From the NCBI RefSeq assembly GCF_030124175.1, contig NZ_JASKMT010000022.1, forward strand, positions 1 to 64,000: a stretch of 64,000 nt of DNA. The letters are read 5' to 3'. Numbering within the stretch: position 1 is the stretch's first letter; the number at the start of each line of letters is the position of its first letter. A program made the translations under genes and the position numbers. Shown here piece by piece: positions 17,261 through 25,123 of the stretch. Source of the stretch: Streptomyces sp. 549 (GTDB lineage: Bacteria; Actinomycetota; Actinomycetes; Streptomycetales; Streptomycetaceae). The notes under the pieces are model-generated. The model had not been told where the DNA came from, searched no databases, and saw only the letters and a list, made by a program, of their open reading frames with translations.

Positions 17261-18720
17261 ACACCGCCCTCTCGTCCCGCACGTCCCCGGCGTCCGGCCA
17301 CACCGGCGAAGCCGACCTCGTGGTGGAAGGGGGCCGTCTTGTCACCCCCGAGGGAGTCCGCGAGGGCGCCGCGGTCGTCCGCGACGGCCGCATCACCGCC
17401 CTCCTCGCCCCGGGCGACCGGCTCCCCTCCGGGCCACGCCTGGACGCCCGCGGCCGGTACGTCCTGCCGGGCCTGATCGACTCCCACGTGCACTTCCGCA
17501 CCCCCGGTCTGGAGCACAAGGAGACCTGGGAGCACGGCAGCCGGGCCGCCCTCGCGGGCGGCGTCACCACGGTCATGGATATGCCCAACACTCGGCCGCC
17601 CTCACTCGACGCGGCCTCGCTGCAGGCCAAGGCGGCCCTGATCGCGGGCCGCTCCTACGTGGACCACCATTTCCACCTGGGGGCGGATCCCGACCACCCC
17701 GAGGTCCTCGCCGACCTGGACCCGGCGGTCGCGACCTCGGCGAAGGCGTTCATGGCCGGTCACCACACCGCGCCCGTGGTCTTCCGCGAGGCACACGAGC
17801 TGGAGGCGGCCTTCGCCGCCGCTGCGCGCGGCAACGTGCGCCTCGTGCTGCACGCCGAGGACCAGCACGTCTTCGACCTGCTGGACTCCCGGAGCGGCGA
17901 TCCCGAATCGTACGACGCCTACGAACCGCACCGGCCGCGCTCCGGGGCGATCGTCGCCGTGGCCAAGGTCATCCACCTTGCCCGCACCCACGGCACCAAG
18001 GTGCACGTGCTGCACGTGTCGTCGGCAGAGGAGACCGACATGCTGGCCGCGGCGGCGGCCGAGGGGCTGCCGATCAGCTTCGAGGTCACGGGCCACCACC
18101 TGTCGTTCACCGACGACGACACGGTCAGGCGCGGCCCGCGCACCCGGCTGTCCCCCGCGATACGCGCCGCGCGCGACCGGGAACGACTCTGGCAGGCGGT
18201 GCTCAGCGGCGAGGCCACCACCGTCGGCAGTGATCACGCCCCGCACACCGTCGAGGAGAAGAACCGCCCGCCGGCCGAGGCGCCGCCCGGCCTGCCCGGC
18301 GTCCAGGAACTCGCCGTGTCGATATGGACCGGCCTGCTCGCCCGCGGTGTCGAGGCCGACACGGCGGCCGCCCACCTCGCGCGGCTGATGGGCGAGGGAC
18401 CCTCGGAACTGTTCAGACTGCCGGGCAAGGGCAGGCTGGCGGTCGGCGCGGACGCCGACCTCGCGCTCCTCGACCCGGCCGCGCGCTGGCAGCTGTCAGC
18501 TGAGCACGTCCAGTCGCTGTGCGGTTGGTCGGCATACGAGGGCTGGACGTTCACCGGACGGTTCACGACGGTGGTGACGGGCGGCCGGGTGGCCTGGGAC
18601 CTGGCCCACGGCACGGTGGGCGAGCCACGCGGCCGATGGCTGCGGGGGCCGGCCCGGCGTCTCCCCGAGCCGACTCTGCCGACGGTGCCGCACCGGGAGC
18701 TGGAAGGGGCGTCCCGATGA
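17248..18720 (+). CDS. Dihydroorotase/hydantoinase-like amidohydrolase
   Basis: This 490-residue metal-dependent amidohydrolase has ligands His80 and His82 in SHVHFRTPG, a likely bridging carboxylated Lys166 in SAKAFMAG, later His in HVLHVSS, and the catalytic Asp in GSDHAPHTVEEKN. It is close to dihydroorotases, allantoinases and hydantoinases, which open or close cyclic amides. The chromosome will need its pyrimidine dihydroorotase elsewhere; here the gene is embedded in the cluster operon, so a pathway-specific ring step is likely. It overlaps the upstream gene by 13 bp and the flavin reductase by ATGA. Confidence 0.85.
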   Translation: MEPLNTALSSRTSPASGHTGEADLVVEGGRLVTPEGVREGAAVVRDGRITALLAPGDRLPSGPRLDARGRYVLPGLIDSHVHFRTPGLEHKETWEHGSRAALAGGVTTVMDMPNTRPPSLDAASLQAKAALIAGRSYVDHHFHLGADPDHPEVLADLDPAVATSAKAFMAGHHTAPVVFREAHELEAAFAAAARGNVRLVLHAEDQHVFDLLDSRSGDPESYDAYEPHRPRSGAIVAVAKVIHLARTHGTKVHVLHVSSAEETDMLAAAAAEGLPISFEVTGHHLSFTDDDTVRRGPRTRLSPAIRAARDRERLWQAVLSGEATTVGSDHAPHTVEEKNRPPAEAPPGLPGVQELAVSIWTGLLARGVEADTAAAHLARLMGEGPSELFRLPGKGRLAVGADADLALLDPAARWQLSAEHVQSLCGWSAYEGWTFTGRFTTVVTGGRVAWDLAHGTVGEPRGRWLRGPARRLPEPTLPTVPHRELEGASR

Positions 18721-19388
18721 GCGCCTCAAGCATGCTCGCCGAGTCCGCGGCGCCGGGTCCGACCACGACGTCTTCCCGGGACTCCGGGGCATGGTCCACA
18801 GCCACGGTTCCGCCCCGGGACCCCGGGGCGCGGTCGTCAGCCGTCGCATCCGCCAGGGAGCCCGACGCGCCGGACCCGGTCATGTCGCGCGACATTCCTG
18901 CCGACGAGTTCCGCGCCGCAATGGCCTCCCTCGCCGCCCCCGTCACGGTCGTGACGTGCTACGACGACACGGGAGCCGCACGGGGTCTGACGGCGAGCGC
19001 GGTGTCCTCGCTGTCGCTGGACCCGCCACTGCTTCTGGTCTGCCTGGACCGGGGATCGCGTACCCACGCCGTACTGACCGCCGCGACCGCCTTCACCGTC
19101 CATCTGCTGGGCCCGGCGAACGAGGCCCTGGCACGGCAGTTCGCCGGTCCCACCGCACAGCGATTCGAGGGCGTCTCGCTGGCCACCGGCGCGACATCAC
19201 GTCACGCGCCCCAACTCGCGGACTGCGCACTGCGGTTGACCTGCGCCCGGCATGACGTGATCGAGGCGGGAGACCACACGATCCTGGTGGGCCGGGTGGC
19301 GGTCTCCGACTGCCTGGGCAGCCCGGCGGGCGGCCTGGTCTGGCATCACAGGGGCTTCGCGCTCGCGAGGCCTGCGGAGGCAGGCTGA
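18717..19388 (+). CDS. Flavin reductase of a two-component monooxygenase
   Basis: This 223-residue protein has a flavin reductase-like (split barrel) domain from about residue 62 (AAMASLAAPVTVVTCYD, then GLTASAVSSLSLDPPLLLVCLD and VWHHRGF). It supplies reduced flavin to partner monooxygenases. The first 60 residues are a low-complexity Ser/Thr/Pro extension, so a start at Met61 (18897) is possible. The ATG at 18717 is kept because it overlaps the upstream stop. Its partner is probably the acyl-CoA dehydrogenase-like protein at 16010-17260. Confidence 0.85.
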   Translation: MSASSMLAESAAPGPTTTSSRDSGAWSTATVPPRDPGARSSAVASAREPDAPDPVMSRDIPADEFRAAMASLAAPVTVVTCYDDTGAARGLTASAVSSLSLDPPLLLVCLDRGSRTHAVLTAATAFTVHLLGPANEALARQFAGPTAQRFEGVSLATGATSRHAPQLADCALRLTCARHDVIEAGDHTILVGRVAVSDCLGSPAGGLVWHHRGFALARPAEAG

Positions 19389-19477
19389 CCGGGCGGGAAA
19401 GCTGGCGCCGCGTGCGGCACTTCCGACGCGGACGCCGCGTGGCGTGGTCACGGTGATGCGAGGAGCGCGGGACGAAC

Positions 19478-19509
19478 GGCGGCTCGACCGGGAACCCGGT
19501 CGAGCCGCC
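19478..19509 (+). terminator. Terminator at the end of the cluster
   Basis: A perfect 15-bp inverted repeat (arm GGCGGCTCGACCGGG) with an AA centre lies 89 bp after the flavin reductase stop. I see no gene in the remainder of 19,389-19,765. Confidence 0.8.
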
Positions 19510-19765
19510 GCGGCTGTGCGGGGGCGCCGGCCCCGTGGTCCTACCGGCGCCCGTTTGGCCTCAACCGCGGACAGGCCGCACAGCTTCGCGCTCAGCGTCA
19601 GCTGCCCTCGGCGCCTCCGTCCAGCATTCGCCACCTGGGCAGGGGGACCTGCTCAACAGGGAGCCTGACGCCCCATCAGAAAGTGGGTCAGGAGCGTCAT
19701 TCCGTCATCGGAGTATCGCCCGTAACGCCCGCACCGCACTTCACGCACACGCACAAAGCACCAGT

Positions 19766-19832
19766 TCAGACGTCCTTCCCCACCGGCTCCAGCACCGCGA
19801 GCGTCTCGAAGTGGTGCGTCATCGGGAAGAGG
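19766..19832 (-). pseudogene. Displaced 3' end of the rRNA methyltransferase gene
   Basis: Read on the minus strand this encodes LFPMTHHFETLAVLEPVGKDV and a stop. It nearly matches the end of the methyltransferase at 25,124-26,452 (LFPMTHHFETVAVLEPAAKGV). It is best explained as the original gene end, cut off when the island inserted and supplied a substitute end. Confidence 0.8.
19785..19832. repeat. Left attachment-like repeat
   Basis: This 48-bp sequence matches 25,143-25,190 at 46 positions; both differences (G to C) lie within four bases of each other. The match stops abruptly at both ends. Confidence 0.8.
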
Positions 19833-20260
19833 CCGCCAAGTGAGGGACGTGGCATACCGGCAGGTCAACGGCTGTTCTTCGGTCTGTCTGAGGAGTATTG
19901 GGGCACCTGGAGCGTCCAACGAGCGTCACGACTGGCCGGAGGGGATTCCTCGCCCAATCGCTTCGGCCAGGTCTGTCAACACGACGTCAGCCACCAGTTC
20001 CTCAACGACGGCGGTGCCGAGTTCGGTCAGGGCACGGGCCAGCTCTTCCGAGGAGCCTCGGTGAGGCGACAGGTCCGTGCAGTGTGAGGGCGGTCGCGGC
20101 GGGGTAGTCCGCCGCTGGCATGCGGCGTCGTCGATGAGGAGACGTAGCACCGAGTGGCGCAGCCTCAGATTGCATTGTGCATCAGCACCGGCACTCTCGG
20201 TGTGCGTCTCGCTGACGACGTTCCGACACCCCGTCCAGGAGACCGGGTCAGGTAGCAGCT
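19833..20260. other. Gap inside the island, no confident gene
   Basis: A minus-strand frame ending at 19,926 has a plausible helical tail (ELARALTELGTAVVEELVADV). It has no recognisable start or ribosome site and runs out of the 3' end of the neighbouring large gene. It may be a gene remnant. Nothing else is visible. Confidence 0.4.
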
Positions 20261-23200
20261 CTACGGAGCTTGCCGCTTCCTGCGAGGCGACTGCGTAGCG
20301 CCGGAACTCCTGCTCCTGCGCGACCGCGCCATCGGAGCGGCGGCCGGAGAGCTCTCGTCTGCGGCGAGTGGCCTGACGGCGTGCGGCTCGCGCGCCTCGA
20401 TTCCCTCGGTCCCGGGGATGGGGTCCGCCTGTATCCGTGCGGGAGCGGAACGACGGGCGGTGTCCGGGACGGGCAGGACATTCCGACGCTGCAACTCGGC
20501 GACACTGACCAGCGGTGACGTGAGAACACGGTTGAGCAGCTCGTTCTGATCCGACTGCAACTCGACCAGATGCCACAGGACGGCCAGCACGTGCTGGAGT
20601 TCCTCGCTCCAGGCAGGGTTCCACCGGTCGGGCCGGATGTGGTCCAGCTGGCTGACGGCCCTGCGAGACGGTGGTCCCGTCCTGCGTTTCAACCAGCCGT
20701 CGAGAACGTTCTGCCCGCTTACCTGGTAATCCCGCATCTGTTGAGTCACTGACCCGAAAACACCTTGCCCAAAATGGAGTTCCAGACGGTCTGAGTCGTA
20801 GTCGAAACTCTCGGGTAGCTCACCCCTCCCGACCTGTCTTTGGTAAGTGATCGCTGGCTGTGCGGTCGCCCAGACCCCCTGGGGCCCGCCAGGCCTTCCA
20901 TCCACCGGGTCCACCAGCCTCTCTCCGAAGACGGAGGCCCAGATCACCTTCCGCCCGATGTGCAGCGCCTCCGACCACAGCGTGGCGTCTCCGGTGAGGG
21001 GTACGCGGACGCCGACGGTCGTGAGTTCGTCGGCGAAGCGGGACCGGAATCCGGGGTGAGCCGTGATTGCGGCGATGTACGCGGCCAAGTCCTCTACGGA
21101 GACGGGCAGCCCACCGAAGGAGTTGCGAAGGTGCTGGAGAAGGCCGGGGGTCGCATTGGAGGTGCCGTCCTTCTGCAGGAGAGGTATCACCCTGCCGCCA
21201 CCCCAGCCGGCGAAGTGATGCATATCCGGCATCAGCGCAGTGAACAGAGTGGCGGGGCCGTCACCGAACCGTTCGGAGTGCAGCTCCACGATGTACATCT
21301 GGTCCTCGGCCCGGTTGTCCCACAGCTCCGGCGAGCATCTGTCGAGGACCCTGTTGTCTGGGATGATCCACTGCCGATCGAAAGGGCGGAAGGCCACAGG
21401 CACTGGTTCCGGACACTCGGGACCTGCCTCCAGCATCGACCGCCTTCCCTGTGTCGAGCCCGGGAGCGGCTTCACCGGCAGGTCGACGGCACGGCCGCCC
21501 TTGGTCTCCCTGAACAAGGCGCGCTTCTCGGCGATGTCTGTTTCGGCGGTCAGTCTCCGCCACCGGGAGCGCAGTGTGTCGGGGTCCGAGGAGTAGACCC
21601 ATGTCCGCTTGGGCAGGATGCCGGGCACGGTCCATGGCAACAGATCGTTCAGTGCGGGATAGGTGTCCCATGCTCCGAGAGCCGCGGGCGTGAACGGGGC
21701 CTGAACGTCCTCACGTACCGGACGCCACTGGTCACTGTCGGGCCCGAGGGCCTCCAGCTGCGTGTACTTGTCTTCACGAGTGCTGCCGTCCAGAGCAACG
21801 TACCTGATGCGGGCGGGTGCGGTGTTGGCGCTGCTGCGGACGAACACGGCGATCGTCAACTGCTGTTGAACGTCTTCGAAGAGGCGTGTCCGCAAAGGTG
21901 GCTGGATACCCTCCGGGCTGAGGTCGATGATCCAGCCCTCGGAACAGGTCTCACGCAGGTACTTCCTCATCCCTCGGAATCCGGGCCCGCTGAGGAAGCC
22001 CGCGGTGCTGATGAAGGCGACGATTCCGCGGTCCGACTCGGAACGATGCTGTTCGAAGACTTTGAAGGTGGCCCAGCGCCAGAAGTAGACGTACAGGTTC
22101 TTGAGCTTGTTCTCGTGCACTCCGTTTCTGCCACCGAGGCGGAAGGCATCGAGCAGAGGTGCTTTGTGATCACCCTCGCGGCCGTTCTCCACCCAGCCGC
22201 CCTCCCCCTCGGCTCTCTCCCGGTCCGGAGGGTTGCCGATCATGACGGTGACCTTCTGCTCGCGCTTGATCCAGTCCGCCTTGCGGGTGTTCTCGACCAG
22301 AGGATCCCCATCGGGCAGGAAGGTAAAGAGCGTGGCCCTCTCGTAGGGGTCTGCAAGGGTGTCGGCGAGATGGAGCCGCAGATCGCCGAGTTGAGTGTCG
22401 GTGACTTGCTCGCGGAGGGTCTGGGTAATCCTCATCTGGGCGACCGCGTAGGCGGCCATCTGACGCTCGAAGCCGATCAGCCGGCCCGCCAGCTGTTCCA
22501 CCGCTTCACCGCGGAAACCCTCCCCACGGCGGGAGCGTTCTTCGGCGACCCTGTCGATGATCTCGCTGAGGAATGTGCCGGTGCCCATGGCGGGGTCGAC
22601 GATCGTCACCTGCTCGTCCGCGAAGCCCTCCACACAGTTCAGACGGGTGCGCAGGACAGCATCAGTGAAGCGGACCATCTCCTTCACCAGACGAGGTGGG
22701 GTGTAGTACGTGCCGGAGCGTTTACGCAGATCGCGGTCGTACTCCTGGAGAAAATCCTCGTAGAGATGAACGTGGGCGTCGGGCGTCCGGGCTCGGATCG
22801 TCTCCCAGTCAACAGCATCGACGACCTGCACGAGCGTGTCGATTCGGCGCGCGAACTCGGCGTCCACCGTCTCCGTCAGCAACTGCAGGGCTCGACCCAT
22901 GACCGTGTTCTCGGCCTTCAACTCACGTGCGACGTCAACGAAGTTGCGGTCGGCGAGCGGTACGTTCTCGATACGGGCCAGCAGCAGGGCGAAGGCGATC
23001 GTCTGGGTGTAACGGTCAGCGAAGAGGTGGTCGGGGTCTTGCCCGTCGGTTGAGGGGAAGAGCACCTTGCTCCAGTGGTGCGCCAAGGCGGTGAAAGGCT
23101 TGGGAGCCCGCCGGCGGCTGCGCGGACCGTCTGGCGTTCTGCGTTCGAGGGCGAGCTGCTCCAGCACCTCCTCTCGCAGGTACTGGCACAGCGGAGCGAT

Positions 23201-23731
23201 AGATGACACCAACTGACCAACAGCAGTGATGGGTTGAGGCTGCCACCCGAGAAATTCCCGCAGCAGATCCCGAAACGCCACTCCTTCGGCTTCGCTGGTA
23301 CGCAACCGACTGCCGGACCGGTACAGATCACCTTCGAGCCGAGCCGTACGGAGAGGCCGCGAACCGCCTCGGTACAGGCACCAGGTGTGACCATTGCTGT
23401 ACAGCACGTTGGGCAGCCGACGCATCAGCTCCCACTGCTCCCGGTCCCGCTTCGTGAAGCCGCCAGGCGTGATGTCGTGCCCGGGGGATTTCAGCTCGAG
23501 GAAGCCGGTGATGCGCCCCGATGTCTCCACCGCGTAGTCCGGACGCACTCGAGCCTCGGGCAAGGGATACTCAGGATGAAGGCGAGGGCTCAGCTTCCAG
23601 CGCGCCCCGAAAGCCTCCAACAGCTTCGCCACTGGCAGGCTGATGGACGCCTCCGTGTCGCTGACCCTCAGCCGCTCATTGCACTCGGATCCAAAGTCCG
23701 CAACGAGAGCCTGTACCCACTCCTCTGGCAT
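20261..23731 (-). CDS. Type ISP/IIG-like restriction-modification protein
   Basis: This 1156-residue single-chain protein has an N-terminal PD-(D/E)XK-like nuclease region (RPDYAV then GFLELKSPG, about residues 63-85). An adenine-N6 methyltransferase core follows, with motif I VDPAMGTGTFL near 380 and motif IV at about 497. A C-terminal region with FRPFDRQW (about 780) resembles the target-recognition part of type ISP enzymes. Motif IV reads IGNPPD where the family usually has NPPY. There is no helicase domain, unlike true type ISP enzymes. ATG 23,731 follows GGAGGGGG. It likely protects the host against phage; activity is unproven. Confidence 0.8.
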   Translation of the reverse strand: MPEEWVQALVADFGSECNERLRVSDTEASISLPVAKLLEAFGARWKLSPRLHPEYPLPEARVRPDYAVETSGRITGFLELKSPGHDITPGGFTKRDREQWELMRRLPNVLYSNGHTWCLYRGGSRPLRTARLEGDLYRSGSRLRTSEAEGVAFRDLLREFLGWQPQPITAVGQLVSSIAPLCQYLREEVLEQLALERRTPDGPRSRRRAPKPFTALAHHWSKVLFPSTDGQDPDHLFADRYTQTIAFALLLARIENVPLADRNFVDVARELKAENTVMGRALQLLTETVDAEFARRIDTLVQVVDAVDWETIRARTPDAHVHLYEDFLQEYDRDLRKRSGTYYTPPRLVKEMVRFTDAVLRTRLNCVEGFADEQVTIVDPAMGTGTFLSEIIDRVAEERSRRGEGFRGEAVEQLAGRLIGFERQMAAYAVAQMRITQTLREQVTDTQLGDLRLHLADTLADPYERATLFTFLPDGDPLVENTRKADWIKREQKVTVMIGNPPDRERAEGEGGWVENGREGDHKAPLLDAFRLGGRNGVHENKLKNLYVYFWRWATFKVFEQHRSESDRGIVAFISTAGFLSGPGFRGMRKYLRETCSEGWIIDLSPEGIQPPLRTRLFEDVQQQLTIAVFVRSSANTAPARIRYVALDGSTREDKYTQLEALGPDSDQWRPVREDVQAPFTPAALGAWDTYPALNDLLPWTVPGILPKRTWVYSSDPDTLRSRWRRLTAETDIAEKRALFRETKGGRAVDLPVKPLPGSTQGRRSMLEAGPECPEPVPVAFRPFDRQWIIPDNRVLDRCSPELWDNRAEDQMYIVELHSERFGDGPATLFTALMPDMHHFAGWGGGRVIPLLQKDGTSNATPGLLQHLRNSFGGLPVSVEDLAAYIAAITAHPGFRSRFADELTTVGVRVPLTGDATLWSEALHIGRKVIWASVFGERLVDPVDGRPGGPQGVWATAQPAITYQRQVGRGELPESFDYDSDRLELHFGQGVFGSVTQQMRDYQVSGQNVLDGWLKRRTGPPSRRAVSQLDHIRPDRWNPAWSEELQHVLAVLWHLVELQSDQNELLNRVLTSPLVSVAELQRRNVLPVPDTARRSAPARIQADPIPGTEGIEAREPHAVRPLAADESSPAAAPMARSRRSRSSGATQSPRRKRQAP

Positions 23732-24114
23732 CTTGCCCCCCTCCAAGTTACGGACGCGGACGATGAATCACCGCAGACACAGCTTGTTGGAGGCGAAGGG
23801 ACCGGCTCAGCGCGCACGGGGGGCGCGGGAGGGGCACAGACGGCGCGTTCCGAGACCGCTGGGAAACGAGGGGCGGGTGTTGGTCGGGAGGAGACCGCCG
23901 TAGCCGATATGGAACTTGTTGCTGCCCTAACGGGAAGGCTCTCTCGAAACGTCACTTGCGCGCCGAGTGAACCCTCCGTGTCGCGAAGGGATACGACTCA
24001 ACCCGCTGAACGAACGGATCCCACAAGAACAGGATCAGTCCGCCCGGCGGACTGCCAAAACCCAGCACCGCTCACGGAACCTCATCTCGTTCCGTACCTC
24101 ATGACGTCCGAAGG

Positions 24115-24507
24115 TCAGGAAACGGGGAACCAGACCGACAGACGCTTGGCAATGGCCGGTACATCGACGTTGTCCTGCGCGACGTCCTCGACGAACGGAC
24201 CGGCAATGGAGGCAGGTGGTGGGACGGTACTGGCGCCGACGCCATTGAGCCGCAGGAAGACACGCATGGCGAGCCAGGCGGTGCGCTTGTTGCCGTCGAT
24301 CAGCGCATGATTGCGGGCAATGGAGTGCAGCAGTGCCGCGCCCTTCTCGTGCAGCGTGGGATAGAGCTCGGTCCCGAACACATTGGCCCGGGGCCGTTCG
24401 ATCGCTGACACCAGAAGCCCCATGTCACGCACGCTGTGCTCCGTGCCGTTGACCTTGCGAGCAATGGCCAGGATCTCGTCGATCTGGATGTAACGCACCT
24501 CGGTCAC
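24115..24507 (-). CDS. doc: Doc-type toxin (Fic fold)
   Basis: This 130-residue protein has the Doc/Fic signature HALIDGNKRTAW (about residues 66-77), close to HxFx(D/E)GNKR. Doc toxins phosphorylate elongation factor Tu and stop translation. Its start overlaps the antitoxin stop as ATGA, so the pair is co-translated. It lies in the island with a restriction-modification gene and probably stabilises it. It is a typical length for the family and appears intact. Confidence 0.9.
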   Translation of the reverse strand: MTEVRYIQIDEILAIARKVNGTEHSVRDMGLLVSAIERPRANVFGTELYPTLHEKGAALLHSIARNHALIDGNKRTAWLAMRVFLRLNGVGASTVPPPASIAGPFVEDVAQDNVDVPAIAKRLSVWFPVS

Positions 24508-24698
24508 TTCAGGTAGTCCAGGATCTCCGCATCGCTGTCCATCAGCTCGGCCAAGACGTCATCGACCCTCAGCTCGGCCCGATTCTGGGCCTCTCGGATG
24601 GCTTCGATGGCGAGTTCCTGCTTGCTGCGGCGCTCACGACTGGCACGCTCGGTGAGCTTCGCGTCAAGGTCGTCGGGGAGCCGGAGTGTCATCGCCAT
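24504..24698 (-). CDS. Ribbon-helix-helix antitoxin
   Basis: This 64-residue protein begins MAMTLRLPDDLDAKLTERA, a CopG-type ribbon-helix-helix DNA-binding domain, and ends with an acidic tail (DDVLAELMDSDAEILDYLK) suited to blocking the toxin. It precedes and overlaps the Doc gene. It probably represses its own promoter through the palindromes at 24,707-24,744. Confidence 0.88.
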   Translation of the reverse strand: MAMTLRLPDDLDAKLTERASRERRSKQELAIEAIREAQNRAELRVDDVLAELMDSDAEILDYLK

Positions 24699-24706
24699 AC
24701 AGCCAT

Positions 24707-24744
24707 GATACCGGACTGGTATCTAGGTGGCTAGGTGATACCAG
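24707..24744 (-). promoter_or_regulatory. Antitoxin operator
   Basis: GATACC-GGACT-GGTATC (24,707-24,723) is a perfect inverted repeat beginning 9 bp upstream of the antitoxin start. A further half-site GTGATACCAG follows at 24,735. This is the expected autoregulatory layout for a ribbon-helix-helix antitoxin. Confidence 0.7.
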
Positions 24745-25123
24745 CCACTCGAGACGAGACCTCGGACCACGGCGTCTGTGGCCCTGACGGGCCACGCTCT
24801 CGGATCCAAGGAGTGACGGGCTCGATGGAATCTCGCGTCGCCGCTGGGACGGTACAGCGGGGCCGCCGGTAGTGGAGTCCTTGCCCCATGCCGGTGGTCC
24901 AGTCCGCACAGCCCCCAGGCGGGGGGCGTGAAGTTCGGGCTTCCGTTTCGAGCGTCATCTGAGCGTCAAAAGTTTCCGAACGAGACCCTGAAGGCGTCGC
25001 CGGTGCAAGCGCCTCCCTCATGAACACGCAGGTCAGCCGGCCTACAAGGGCCGATCCGTCAGCTCGACCCGCCACACGGAGGAAAACAGGTCAAGCACCC
25101 CACCCGGACCGCGAAATCGCAGG
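24745..25123. other. Gap at the right end of the island
   Basis: No convincing gene is seen. A minus-strand frame at 24,731-25,075 has no family resemblance or ribosome site. An integrase might be expected here, next to the repeat, but none is visible. Confidence 0.5.

Noticed and set aside
20840..23053. Plus-strand open frame of 737 codons
   Set aside because: It lies opposite the restriction-modification gene and has no recognisable motif.
24731..25075. Possible small gene or integrase remnant at the right end of the island
   Set aside because: No ribosome site, no recombinase catalytic residues and no family resemblance.
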